Under the pieces are notes generated by a model. It was not told where the DNA came from, searched no databases, and was given only the letters and a program-made list of their open reading frames with translations. The position numbers and the translations under genes are program-made. From Pempheris klunzingeri (Eukaryota; Chordata; Actinopteri; Acropomatiformes; Pempheridae): DNA of 64,000 nt. Where the stretch lies: assembly GCF_042242105.1 (NCBI RefSeq), contig NC_092017.1:14301932-14365931 (forward strand), in the 5' to 3' direction. Of this stretch, positions 47,601 through 58,249 are shown piece after piece. How positions within the stretch are numbered: the stretch's first letter is position 1; the number at the start of each line of letters is the position of its first letter.

Positions 47601-48160
47601 CGCAAAATTAAATGTCTGACAGTTCTTTTTGTTGGTGATTTTAGCAAGTATTTATTTTCCTTTGACGAGGGCAGAATAATATATCGCAGGTGTTTGTAAC
47701 CCATATGTTCAAGATCTCTCCATTTATTTCTTATATAACTTTTACTAATCAAATTTTTGCATTTGTGCTTTTTCTCTTTAAATTTGAAAGTTCTGTGTGA
47801 CCTCATTTGATCAGACAATACAGAATCAGTTCATTAATTTGTTCTAGATGGAAACAACAGCTTTGTAAAATTTTAAGATTATGAATTTTTAGGTTTGACA
47901 CATTTAAATTTAAGACTACAGTGAAGTACAGTGAAGTAGAACAGCTGATGTTAGTCACTGTGCAACAGTAGTTGACCCTGTTCGTCTCTCAGGTTCAGGA
48001 ACTCCATGAAGAGGAGGCCCAGTGGGTCAATTACGACGAAGACGAGCTGTTTGTCAAGATGCAGCTGGCAGACAGCATCTTTGATGCTTTGCTGAAGGAC
48101 ACTGCAAACGTGCTGACGCTAATCTATGACAAGAGGGCCAAAAGAGACACCCTCTCCTGA
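20751..48160 (+). CDS. cep350: Centrosome-associated protein 350, complete coding region in 36 exons
   Basis: Joining 36 exons with GT-AG borders and matching phases gives 9,489 nt, or 3,162 codons plus TGA. Human CEP350 is about 3,117 residues. The start in exon 2 reads MRSSRTEV, as in mammals, and conserved blocks follow along the length ([33 protein letters not shown], the CAP-Gly domain, [18 protein letters not shown], a conserved C-terminal domain). CEP350 is known as a very large scaffold of the centrosome and basal body that binds FOP (CEP43), anchors and stabilises microtubules and supports centriole growth and ciliogenesis. A 13-nt 5' UTR precedes the ATG in exon 2. The exons are listed in the five sub-entries. 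The gene is followed after about 4.8 kb by qsox1, as in human. Confidence 0.96.
20824..21263 (+). other. cep350: cep350 intron 2 with LINE insertion
   Basis: This 440-bp intron is about two-thirds occupied by a minus-oriented retroelement 3' end at 20843-21126. It begins only about 20 nt after the donor GTGTGT at 20824. Confidence 0.75.
20843..21126 (-). mobile_element. 3'-end fragment of a fish LINE, antisense
   Basis: On the plus strand it reads TAAGATAAGATCAACTTTAT, TGATCCCGAAGGAAATTAC, then TGTAAAGTGTCTCTAAGTG and CTATTGCACATAATGATATT, ending near CCCTCCAGCAGAAGGAGGG. This is a very common fish LINE tail (Rex1/L2 type) in reverse orientation. I recognise the wording from memory but cannot settle the clade. 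Confidence 0.75.
21837..23158 (+). other. cep350: cep350 intron 5
   Basis: A 1.3-kb AT-rich intron, donor GTACAA, acceptor GTCCAG. Nothing else was recognised. Confidence 0.7.
24678..26496 (+). other. cep350: cep350 intron 8
   Basis: A 1.8-kb intron. A short inverted repeat GTCCTATGC / GCATAGGAC lies near 25444-25464. The open frame at 25686-26060 has no splice or family support. Confidence 0.65.
26611..27597 (+). other. cep350: cep350 intron 9 with antisense protein-like stretch
   Basis: A 1-kb intron. The minus strand from about 27310 down to 26881 is unusually protein-like across three frames (see the separate entry). A run of about 16 T lies at 27300-27314. Confidence 0.6.
26881..27290 (-). 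pseudogene. Possible decayed coding fragment of unknown origin, antisense in cep350 intron 9
   Basis: Read on the minus strand, three successive frames give hydrophilic, low-repeat stretches: a first piece ending [10 protein letters not shown], a second with [18 protein letters not shown], and a third with [13 protein letters not shown] and [20 protein letters not shown] closing at a TAA near 26881. Overlaps between the frames suggest frameshifts in one older coding sequence. I do not recognise it, and no intron or poly(A) tail can be defined. Chance open frames remain possible. Confidence 0.25.
27598..33837 (+). CDS. cep350: cep350 exons 10-16 (codons 470-1331), helical segment and Ser-rich linker
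   Basis: Exons: 27598-28340, 28496-28614, 29440-30482, 30723-30864, 31097-31266, 31384-31561, 33647-33837. Exon 10 encodes a long charged helix ([20 protein letters not shown], about codons 625-690) likely to form a coiled coil. Exon 12 is 1,043 nt and holds [16 protein letters not shown] and [19 protein letters not shown]. The later exons are rich in Ser, His, Arg and Pro and look disordered. [14 protein letters not shown] in exon 13 is a conserved island. Borders were chosen from consensus splice sites that keep the frame open. Confidence 0.9.
28615..29439 (+). other. cep350: cep350 intron 11
   Basis: An 825-bp AT-rich intron. Nothing further was recognised. Confidence 0.65.
31562..33646 (+). 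other. cep350: cep350 intron 15
   Basis: A 2.1-kb intron, donor GTAATG, acceptor TTTTTAG. No repeat family or exon was recognised. Confidence 0.65.
34170..37680 (+). CDS. cep350: cep350 exons 17-26 (codons 1332-1894), main coiled-coil region
   Basis: Exons: 34170-34333, 34776-34886, 35056-35196, 35383-35522, 35734-35841, 35947-36164, 36342-36556, 36800-37078, 37180-37329, 37520-37680. Landmarks are [20 protein letters not shown], a heptad-rich stretch through exons 18-19, [70 protein letters not shown] and [17 protein letters not shown]. This is the best-conserved coiled-coil part of the family. The block ends after two bases of a Lys codon, and the next constitutive exon is 3.6 kb away. Confidence 0.94.
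39294..39450 (+). repeat. (TG)n and (CTGTCTGTGT)n tandem repeat
   Basis: About 157 bp of TG units followed by many CTGTCTGTGT decamers and ending in CTCTGTGTGT units. The decamer phase gives artefactual Cys/Val/Ser-rich and Thr/Asp/Arg-rich open frames. Confidence 0.95.
39512..39634 (+). other. Candidate frame-preserving cassette exon of cep350
   Basis: Within the 3.6-kb intron 26, an acceptor TTGTAG precedes 39512 and a donor CAG/GTACTG follows 39634. The 123 nt between are open in the frame set by exon 26: they complete the Lys codon, encode 40 further residues ([13 protein letters not shown]..., ...LFIYNQLV) and leave two bases that make Arg with the first base of exon 27. Inclusion would add 41 residues between MDEK and FLTKREQ without disturbing the frame. 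Human CEP350 as I remember it lacks such an insert. The acceptor lies about 60 nt after a TG/CTGT repeat. Chance is possible. Confidence 0.4.
39800..39821 (+). repeat. Poly(T) run
   Basis: About 22 consecutive T in cep350 intron 26, followed by TAATTAATTTTTTCAGG. A splice-acceptor-like TTTTTTCAG follows at about 39828-39837. Confidence 0.9.
41315..45439 (+). CDS. cep350: cep350 exons 27-33 (codons 1894-2842), coiled coil and CAP-Gly domain
   Basis: Exons: 41315-41562, 41698-41897, 42192-42342, 42892-43052, 43134-43267, 43372-43427, 43545-45439. Exon 27 carries [20 protein letters not shown], and exon 30 carries [20 protein letters not shown] plus a Lys/Arg-rich helix. Exon 33 is a 1,895-nt exon of mainly acidic, Ser-rich sequence that includes the CAP-Gly domain at about codons 2536-2606 ([44 protein letters not shown]). 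CAP-Gly domains bind EEY-type C-terminal tails of tubulin and +TIP proteins. Here the family GKNDG motif is replaced by GSNNG, as it is in mammalian CEP350. Confidence 0.94.
42343..42891 (+). other. cep350: cep350 intron 29
   Basis: A 549-bp intron between donor GTGAGT and acceptor CCCTCAG. Nothing else was seen. Confidence 0.7.
45917..48160 (+). CDS. cep350: cep350 exons 34-37 (codons 2843-3162), conserved C-terminal domain
   Basis: Exons: 45917-46441, 46965-47111, 47472-47594, 47993-48160. It starts [20 protein letters not shown] and runs through [14 protein letters not shown], a Pro-rich low-complexity part specific to this copy, [37 protein letters not shown] and [20 protein letters not shown], ending in KRAKRDTLS and TGA at 48158-48160. 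The C-terminal globular domain is nearly identical to the mammalian one in these motifs, which confirms the last exons and the stop. Its biochemical role is not clear to me. Confidence 0.95.
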
Positions 48161-51100
48161 CAACTTTCCTGCTTAGATTTTAAACTACAACCTCTAGCTC
48201 AATCCCAGTCTTTCCTCACCCCAGTGAACTCCAGCTAACCCACCGCCGCTCGGTCTTCCACCAGCTGATGTGCCAACCGCAGCCCTCAGATGCCTTCAGT
48301 CCCAGCGTTACCTCTCAGCTAAACAACTCCTACTTATTCCTATTACATTAATTTGCTGGATTTGCTTCAGCTAACTGTAGTGTTATAGGACTATTTGTTT
48401 TACACACAAAATGCCTCTCGAGCAATCCAGCCTTCTTAAACCTTAACACCATTTAGTCTCAGTTCTCACCTCCTGGACTGGTCCTTTTTGTAAATGCCAG
48501 TTTGAGAATGAGTGGGTTTTGATGGGATGGACTGTGCCATTTGTTAGCTTTTAAAGTCCATTAATGCTGCTAAGTTAATTGTTCCATACAGAACTGAAAT
48601 ATAAAATCTATCTGTAACAAAAGTAGGTTGTTAAATTTTGTATTAAATCCTAAAGTAAATGTATATGTGGATTCAAAATTGTTTTAGAGAAGCAGATTTA
48701 AAAAATATACAGCGTAGTCCATAAGTGTTTTGAGAGTGACACTTATGTTGGTTTTGTAATCCAGTGCATCGAAAGTAAACCATGAGGTAAAACATTTAGC
48801 TGTTGATTGTGGATAACCAGCGCTCACTACCCACTGGCACTGCAGCAATTTTCACCTGTAAACTGGAGTCCAGTTTCACTTCCTCATTTCCAGGACATTT
48901 TGCTGGCAGTCTGGTGTAGAGCACGTACTCTGTTGGAGTGAGGTCAGGTGACTGACTCAGCTAATCACTGCTTGGCCCTAAAACTGCATGTTTGCTTTGG
49001 CTGCTTTAGGCATCACTGGCCTGTTGCATTGTCTTTAAGTTGGAGGAAATCCAATGCCTCACCCAGTGGAACCAGGATCTTTTATCCTCTTTGAATTTGA
49101 AATCCAATGTGCTGGAGGACAGAAACTCATGAAATGTGTCACTGATCAAATATTGTCAGACCGCGCTGTATTAAAACGTCACGGAGGTTAGATATTGTTT
49201 GAAACATTTTGCCTCCATGATGATATTATTTATTGTGTGAAAATGTATGATTACAGGAGTAAGGAACATTTTGAATTGTAAATGATCTTGTCAACATATA
49301 GAGAACAGATTTTAACATCTAATGAAACTGTAAAAAGCACAAACAGAGTTGTGAATGTGAACATGGCAATATATTATGTAGGAGGTTTAACGAATGCTAT
49401 TGAAACCAGAAAAAAAAACATGGGCTGGGGGGGTTTTAATATTTAAATGTTGTAGTGTTAATTAACTGAAACTGTATGACTTTTCTTGTGGCCCCATCTG
49501 TACAGTTGGTCAACACAATCCGTGTCCCACTTTCATACTTGTACTCTAGTATTTTGAAGGCGATCACTGTCTACAAATATAAAACCATCTCTTATAAATG
49601 CTTGTCCAGTGACTCGCAGGTTTTTTCTGTGCTCTAAATTAACCTTTTGCAATTTTCAACTAAGTTAAGTATCCCTGCTGACATTGTTTACATTTAACCT
49701 GGTTATTTGAGTGTAAACACACAGATGGACTCAAACACAGAACGAGTATATATGCTCAGTATGCAAGTGGGACACAAGAAACTGGCAGAAGGCCTGACTT
49801 GATATTTTTAGAATCGCATCATAGGACCGTACTGAAATGCTGGATTTGAGCCTTACTTATCTTACAGTCTTTGTACTTCCTGTGACCTATGGTTGTCTTC
49901 TTTCCTCATCAGTTGCCCTGGTAAAGGTAGCAAGCTTACAAAAAAAACAACACTTAGTCATGTAGCGGCATAATTATATATACAACCAGCAAGTTCAAAC
50001 CAACCATCATAATGTAGCCCTGTGATGTGGTTAGACAACAGTGTCTTTCTCAAAATTCAGTTCAAGTGCCTCTTAAAGTTGAGTTGTAGATTTCTAACAA
50101 TCGTTGACGTCTCAACATCCTGCGGACCTATTTTCTTTGAATGTCTCTTCCAACTGCTGTATACTACCATTTTGTAAATGATCCTTAAATGGTTGTTCCT
50201 CCTTCTAACTGGTTTGCCAATACTTCAATTTCTGCCTTATCAATCTTTCTGTATAGAAGCATGGATGAGGAAGTCTTTTTGTTTTTTTAAAGCCCCCCTT
50301 CCCCTGCATTTTTTTTTTTTTTTTTTTTCTTACAGTGCCTCAGTCTGAGGAAATGTAAGTAATGGTAACAGAATTGCCGACTCACTCTCGATGTTACCTG
50401 CTTCTTGTCCACGTCACTCCTCCATCTGTGCATATAGACACAGTTGAGTCATTTAATTGATAAACTGTATCAAGAACTAGTTTGTTGACACTCCACACAC
50501 ACACACAGTGGCTCCAGCCTGTAGGCTACACAGTGTGAGTCACCGAGCTGATGAGGCTGAGCATGTAGGACTGTATCCAAGGGCTTACTTAGGTCCTCAT
50601 TGTCAGCGCTGCTTTGATCCAACAAACTGTGTGACAGCTTGTTAATCTTCACTGACTGTTTGGAGCTAAAGTGACCTTAAACTGAGTACTTAGTCTTTTT
50701 TCTACTGTTGACGTTACTGATGTGTATGTTCATACTGTAAATTATATGATGTAGAAAAAGACCAAAAACATTTGACACTGACCTCTCCATGCTGTAAGAC
50801 TTGTATGTCTCCTCTGTAGGCATATGTAACTGTAATGGTGACATGATTAGTACCTTAGAAACACTTTCTGCAAGGCTTTATTGCAAACCCTCTAGGATTG
50901 TCCTCTTTTAAAAAATAAAAAATTGATTGTATGTGGGAGGAAGTTAAGCTCCCCTCTGTAACTATGCAGTACTTTGTTGTATGCATTGCTTTGTACGTAT
51001 GGACCTAACAGCTTAGACTTCAACTGTAGTTTGTACAAAAAAATAAATCCTCTAGAGGGTTTAGGCTGTTTGGATGGAGTTGCTTCTATCTGCAGGTGTG

Positions 51101-51490
51101 AGATCAGTTTTCTTCACAGGCAGATGGAGAAACTTTACATGTCAATCGAGTGCATAGTTCGATTTGAATAACTGAATTAAAACATTGGCACAAAAGATTT
51201 GATTATCAAAGTAACCCAGTCAGACTAGATTTCACTTTTCAGCTTTTGAAATGTTTATGAATATTTATAATAATGTGCTGTGAGTGTGCGCCAAGTGCAC
51301 TTCAGGACTTGTACAATTCTTTTATGGGTGTAAATATACTGTCAATCTGATCTGACCCACTGTTAATGTAACCGGCGCGATTGTTGTAAAATAAACACTG
51401 TTTACTTTGCAAATATGTGCATAGTATATATTTGTTAACTAAATGAACTTTGGAATTGTAAATAAAGCTTTCGTTGTTTCAAAAGGAATG
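48161..51490 (+). other. cep350: cep350 3' UTR, about 3.3 kb
   Basis: The sequence downstream of the stop is AT-rich and non-coding, with several AATAAA signals: 50914-50919, 51042-51047, 51390-51395 and 51462-51467. The last is followed within 20 nt by a GTTGTTTC-type GT/T-rich stretch, so it is the likeliest main end. A T20 run lies at about 50310-50328. Use of the earlier signals would give shorter UTRs. The true end is inferred. Confidence 0.6.
51462..51467 (+). terminator. cep350: Likely main cep350 polyadenylation signal
   Basis: AATAAA is followed by GCTTTCGTTGTTTCAAAAGG. It is the last canonical signal before the intergenic stretch leading to qsox1. Confidence 0.55.
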
Positions 51491-52790
51491 CTGAGTTGAA
51501 ATGTGTTGTGGTTCAGAGTGTTTATCTGGCAGTGTTGACAACAGGCCAAGGAATGTCCTCCTAATGGTTAGGTGTGTGACCGCAGGCAGACGCTGAGATT
51601 TGTCTGCTGGTTTCCTCAGAGCTGCAAATCTAGGGTAATGTGTTTGGATGTGGCTGTGAGAGAGAGTGTAACCATGTGTCAGGTCACATTAAAGGTATAA
51701 CACGTACCCAAATGTTTGAAAAAAAAAAAGGAAACTGTAGGATACTATTTCAAATAGCATGGGAGTTGAAGCTCTTTCCTCCAGAAGTGATTGACTTCAG
51801 GGCTGTAGCAGCTATTCTGAGGACACTGCCGGCATGTCCACTGTAACACTGCTGGGAACATGGGAATTATAAGACATCAAAAGGAATTCTATGTTTTTTT
51901 GATGATTATTAACATTCACATTTCTCGTGGATTTTTAAGGTTGATTTATTAGAATGAAAATCTTAAAATCTGACTGTTTTTAGACTACTACAACATGTGT
52001 AATAATAAAATGTACAGAAGATGCCACTCATGTTATTTGCGTTCAATCTTTTTTTATTCTTTAAATAAATGCCCAGGAAATGACTGGTGGCTAGTCAAAA
52101 ATATGTATTGTGTTGAAAAATATGTAGCTTTTTTTAATTTTAGCATTTCTAAAATCCTTGCTAAGGCTCTTATTGACAAGCGTTTTATCATGCAGACACA
52201 GACTTTTATAATGCTTGTATCGGTTTGTTTACATCAAAAATGTGGAGTAATACACTTCTATTTTGCCAGAAATATCAGTCAGGAAACCCATTTTTCATCA
52301 ACAAGCCACAGTCCTCATATACATGTAGTTTATGCGGCCACCAATAGTGAGTGGAGTTGTAGTTATTTGAAAAGGAAAGCTAAGAGGAAAGTAAAAGCTT
52401 TTATATGGGCACAAACACATCCTGAAAAAATAAATAAGAAAATGAAAATAATCCAGATATTTAAACTTTAATCTCATGGTCTTCCTCGACGGAGGGAGTT
52501 TGCTCAGTTGTCATGGAGATCATTTAGGAGATTTATTTATTTATTTAAATTAATTAATTTGTTTGTTTGTTTATTTGTAATGGCCAGGGTCAATAGTTAA
52601 CTTTTACGCCCTCACTAATAGTTTTTATGTTAAATCATTAAAGTCTAGATAACATTTAGAGTCAACTAAAGTTTACTTCCTGTATGAAAGCCGGTAAGCG
52701 CCAAAAATATAATTATACTTCTTGAACTCTCACGAACTTTTAAATGTCCTATTAGCGAGCTAAACGGAGGAACGACAGGCGGAGGAGAGG
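51491..52790. other. Intergenic region between cep350 and qsox1
   Basis: About 1.3 kb, AT-rich, with tetranucleotide runs of TTTA and GTTT near 52530-52575. A 158-codon open stretch at 51995-52471 starts with ATG but is AT-driven, has no recognisable family and lies between same-strand genes. I treat it as chance. CpG content rises after 52740, marking the qsox1 promoter. Confidence 0.5.
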
Positions 52791-52979
52791 GTGTGTTACT
52801 TTGAGATGAGAGGTGTTTTTGTAAGGGACTGGGAGCCGGACGGGGGGAGGACCCATGAAGCCTGCTGGCCGGGGAAGGAGAGGGAGAAAAAGTTGTGTCA
52901 AGTTTAGTGACACGGAGGTGGAGGCTAGCTGCGCGCAGACCGACCGTTAGCGGCAGCAGCGGCAGCTCGGACGGGGAAG
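52740..52979 (+). promoter_or_regulatory. qsox1: qsox1 promoter and 5' leader
   Basis: GC content and CpG density rise sharply after 52740 (GGAGCCGGACGGGGGGAGG, then GCGCGCAGACCGACCG and GGCAGCAGCGGCAGCTCGG). No TATA box is obvious. Two upstream AUGs open short frames, 52806-52906 and 52855-52950, both closing before the main ATG at 52980. Which lie in the mRNA depends on the unknown start site. Confidence 0.5.
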
Positions 52980-53274
52980 ATGGCGCGGCGCTGCGGCCGT
53001 GCCACGTCTCGGTTTACCGGAGAAAAACAAACATTTACCACAAAGACAGCTACGTCTGCAGTTTGGTTATGTTTCTGTCTGCTTTTCTCCTCTGCCGCCG
53101 AGGCAGGACTGTACACCGCCTCTGATCAAGTCATCGTGTTGAGCGCTCAGGAAAATGTGGAGTCAGTTTTAACAAACTCCACAGCAGCGATGGTTGTGGA
53201 GTTTTATGCCTCTTGGTGCGGACATTGCATCGCCTTTTCTCCGGTTTACAAAAGTCTGGCTAGAGACATAAAAG
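52980..53274 (+). CDS. qsox1: qsox1 exon 1: signal peptide and active-site CxxC
   Basis: The ATG at 52980 is preceded by GGGGAAG, giving A at -2 and G at -1 with G at +4. The leader has an unusually long polar n-region of about 26 residues before the hydrophobic core, with likely cleavage near AEA/GLY (residue 42/43). The exon ends after the first base of a codon at donor GTAGGT (53275). NST at residues 66-68 is a possible N-glycosylation site. Confidence 0.92.
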
Positions 53275-56200
53275 GTAGGTACAGACCTGCTGCAACTATT
53301 CACCATGGCACTTATTTTTGAGTTATAGTCCTGTATTATCACTCTTAATTTACTCTTGACAAACCAGCAGCAAGTCTCATGTTAACACATTTACAGACCA
53401 GACTTGTCTCTAGCTTTAAAAGGTTACATCTGTCTGTGTTTTCTTATCATCTGCATGGAAACAGTGAGAGCACCAAGGTGCCGTTTATATCACTTAATTA
53501 GAACATGTGATCTAATGATTGTGTTTTATTCTCAGCCCTGTGACCCTCCATCACACCCTCCAACTGAGCGTTTGTAAATACAATTAGGATGCTAGTGGAG
53601 GGTAAAGTTAGTAATGATGGCAGGAGGCCTGACACAGTCATGGGGTATTTCAGTCCTGTGTTTCAATCTCACACACAGTCAGCAGAGGCAAATTATCTCT
53701 TGGCATGCTATAAAATGCTTTTGCTGTGGAGTTAGGAGGGTCATCCAGCAACTATTTAAAGTAAAATTAAAGAGTCATTTGTATTGAATGCAAATGCTCA
53801 GTGGCTTCCTGGCAACAGTCATCCTGTGAATGTCTATCAGCTACAATAAACCTGTAAATGACATGTAAAATGACCATAAACTGCACGAGCCCATCATCAG
53901 GGACAGGGATTTGTTTCCCTCTTTCCCTCTTAAAAAGTGATGTGAACAGTGGGAAGCACGGATGTAACCCCTTACCTCTTGCTGCACTGGCGTCCTCTGT
54001 ATTGATCTACTGATGTGCAGATTGGCACACATGGCACAAGGACAACACAGGAGCCCATCCAGTGTCTGTAGACTAAATATTTACCGTGGCTGTCTCCCCA
54101 TCTGTTTGGTGTCTGTTACTCAGAGTGGAAACCCGCCATAGACCTGGCAGCTATCGACTGTGCTGCAGAGGAGAACAGGAAGGCCTGCGCTGGCTTTAAC
54201 ATCACAGGCTATCCCACAATAAAGGTATCGTTCAGTTTATAAACAGCTCAGGCCCACATACAATGCTCCTCCTCCTTTCATGATGGCTGCTGTCTGAGAA
54301 TTAACTTATCTATTCAGTAAAGCCGGTGACCAGGGACATGCTGGTAATTATTCAAATAGTTATCTAACAATAGTCCATGTAGTTTGTGAAGAACTCAGCT
54401 GCGTTAAATGAGTAATTAAGAAAAAACAAAGGTATTTGTAAAGTTAAAATAATTAGTTGCTTAATTGATTAGGTGACAGAAATTTAACCATCAACAAAAG
54501 TGCCAAAAGTTCACCTGTTCTAGCTTCTGGTTCGCTGGTTTTTGTAGCCTTCTATGATAAGAAACTGGGTTTTTGGACTGTTGTTCAGACAAAACAAGAC
54601 ATCAGTACATGTCATCTTGTCAACTTGAATAACTGGCAGACTAATTGGGAAATAATTGCATGATGCAGCCCTAATTTGATTTATTTTTTTCCTTAGTTAA
54701 AAAGAGAAAAGCACCCCTGTTGAAGAACCACTTCAGAAAGACCTTATTCTTTACATTTATCCCTCTTTCTGTGACTTGAATAAAGAAAAAACTCCACCAT
54801 GTTTCAGCTATGCTGTGGTCACTACCCTGCAGCCGTACACCAGACTGCATTAAGATAAATCCTATTTTTAGTCCATTCAGTTTCAACACATTTACTGAAA
54901 TGACCGTGAAAACAGGAACGTTCACAGTTTCATCAGAGCTCACTTTTTCAACACTGATAATGTGTGTTTGATTTTTATCAGCATGTTGTGTAGAATGTGC
55001 ATAACCATGTGTGGAAAGAAAACACTTAATTTCAGGTATTTAAATAAGTATAAAGGCATCTGATAAACTGGAGTCAATGCAACAGCTTAAGAGGCTCTAT
55101 CTGTCCCACCTATTAGTTTTAGTGTTTTTGTCTGACAATAATTCTGAATATTGTTATTTTGAATGAACAATGGCATTTCTTTAGCAGTTGAATAGTTTTG
55201 TGTAGTTTTTGAATACTTGTGTATAAAATATAATCTGCTGATTTTAAAACAATTGATGCTTTTGTCATTTAGCAACTTCAAAATCCGTAGGATCCACTTT
55301 GACAAACTGTTAGGAGTATTTAGTCAACAAAAGACTTTTCTGCCTGTCTCAGTAGTATTGTGTAATTTTGTGTTTTCCTTTTTTAAAAGGGGATTATCGA
55401 TCATTTTCAAATGTCTGGATAAGAGCATGACAGATTGGGTAACTGTAGATACTGAAGATACAAAGGACTACTGCCAGTAGAGTTAACTTTTGCATGATCA
55501 GCAGCCACACTGCAGAAACGCTCCAGAGTCACACATCTGCATTTGTATTTGTAGAAATCTGATTAGTCAGCAGTGGTGTCTGTTTAAGACTCTGCTCTCA
55601 GTCCTGTCTCTCACTCTGTCATCCAGCTAAAGCCAAGGAAACAAAGAGCTCCTTCTGTTTGAACACACAATGGAGCTTTAACATCTGCGACTCATTTTAA
55701 CCGGGACAGATTTAGGGGTCAAGACGGGCAGAGGGGAAAGCTGCCCCCCCTCCCAAACATTACACAACAGTGCTTTGCTCCTCTCATGGTCGTGTGAGGG
55801 CCTTCTCATCTGGTCTCACATCTCTCTTTCTCTCTACTTCCCTCGTAACCCAAACCCTCTCTCTCTCTCTCTCTCTCACTTCACAGTTCTTCCATGCGTA
55901 TTCCAAGGCTAAGTCATCAGGACAGGCCTTAAGAGGTACTGCGACTGCACACATGAGAGCAACTCAGGCCAGTAAAGATAAAGGAGCCACAACCTTAAAC
56001 TGTCTCATGTAGTTACAACAGGCACCATGTCAGAGCAGGAATATGCATACCGATCATAGTGTTCTTATCAGATTGTCATCAAACTAATAATCAGCCTCTT
56101 GTCTGATTTTTTTTTTTTTGCTTAGGTCATCTTTTGTGCAAATAAGACAATGTAATATTGCAGTGACCTTGGTAGTTATTTGTTTCAGTGAATGATGTAA

Positions 56201-58214
56201 TGTTTATACGGCCTAAAGTTCTCCCTGACCTCCAGCTTTCCCTCGTGATGTTCGGGGGCTCCGTCACAGGATCATAGACAAACTGGAAAACCATAAAGAG
56301 CCCTGGCCCCCTGCCTGCCCCCCACTGGAGCCCACCAGGTCAGAGCGTATACACACACACACCACACACACCATGCGTTTCTATCCTAGTGGGGACTTCC
56401 CACTGGCACAATGTATACTGTAGCAAAAGAATACTAACCTATCCCTGACACCAACCCTAACCATCCCCAAATGAATGTTTTAACACGTTTTGCTTAATCA
56501 ATAACAACATACTTAAGAAAAAAAGCTGTTCTCTAAGTGGGGCCCAGCAAAATGTCCCTACACTGTGAGTGTGCTCCCACTCTTCAGGGCCCATCAAGTG
56601 AGAAATACAAGAACATGTATACACTCCCATTTTCATTGTAGGAATTTAGCTGTTAGATTATTTAGATTCTTATTAAGTGACAGATGCTAATGGTGGCCAG
56701 TCAGTCACCCTGTTTATCAGTCTGTCTGCTTCACTGATGTCAGGGATTTTAATGGAGTATGTAAAACTTTATATTACAGTATGTAGGTAATGTTTCTGCA
56801 GCTGTCTAGTCTAGAAGAAAGTTGTGAACCCAATTTTGTCATCATTTTTAAGCATGTAGTCCCACATACAGTAAGGACTAATAGTAATTAAGTCCATATT
56901 TTTCCTACACCTGCTTATATCACACTTTTTGTTTCCTTACATTCATAGAAGCCCGCAGTGAATTTTATGAATTATAGTTCTATGTTTAGCTACAATATTC
57001 CTTCAATCCTATGTTGAAGTCTTGTGCTTTTTCTGCTGTAGAAACCCGTGTTCCCATCATGTTGCATCATTTCATGTGATCTCATTTGGACTGTTGTTTA
57101 TTGATCATTTGATTAACTACCAGACAATAGAAAAAATTTAAGCAACAATTACTCAGTTGACTCAGTCAATCTAAGCTGTCTGTTATCTTGTGGTCACAGA
57201 AATACAGAATATTTTAGGCGCTCTTTCTAAGCGCCTGAGGGACCTCAGGCCACTCTGCTCTGCCTACACACTGCTATATATGCATTCAGACATGTGCACT
57301 ACATACATGTAGTTTATTACAATAGGGGTGCAGGAAAGGGAAGCAGGAAGTCAAGTTTATTCCTTTTTTTAGATTTAAAGGGAAATTACCATTGCTCCTT
57401 TCAGAATCATGAGGTTTTCTTCTTTTCTAAAGAAAATAACAAGTGGATTTGAACAATCATGCTTTCTTGTTTCATGTCAGAAGTTTCTCGTTGCATCTTT
57501 TCTTTTCTCAACTAAATTTAAGTAATATACTTGAAATTGTAAGTGTCTTCTGTGGGAATAAAGGACACACAAAGCAACCTAAAAATCTGTAAAAAGTCTA
57601 TCCAAATGAAATAAGGCCTTTTCAATTTAAGTTTACAATGTCCTTTTTTTCTTTTTAAGATAAAATATGTCCATAAAAAATCTGCACTTGTTTAATTCTT
57701 CCGTTTGATCTAAAAAAAATTAACAGCTGATCCCTTTAAGATTTATTGGTGATGCCTTGGAGTTTCGTCAAAGCTTAGCGTAACTCGTATGTAGGATTCC
57801 AGTTTTATGTGCTTCATCTGCTCTTCTCTCTCCAGCCAAGCAGAGATTGACAGCTTCTTTGAGACCAACAGTGTTGAACACTTGGCCCTGATCTTCGAGG
57901 GCCCTAAATCCTACATCGGCCGAGAGGTAATAGCTCACCTGAGCTGTGTCTTTCTCTCCTCTCTGCCATATTATTTCTTTTTCGGGCATCAGAAGAGACG
58001 TGCTTTCAATAATACTGAGTATAATTTCTATTCAGCTACTCACCACCACCTAACTTAACAAAATTATCACAGCTGACTTCATAACTTGAACTAGAAAGGG
58101 AACATTTGTTCTCAAAATAAGATGGTTTGACGTTCGTTTATTTGACATCACAAAAAAAGTATGAGATCTACTGAGTTAATACTGAAAATTAAGCCTACTG
58201 AAATCTTTTTGTAA

Positions 58215-58249
<35 letters not shown>

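Noticed and set aside
51995..52471. 158-codon ATG-initiated open frame between cep350 and qsox1
   Set aside because: AT-rich codons, no recognisable family, no splice or promoter context. AT-rich intergenic DNA with few stop-rich words can stay open this long by chance.
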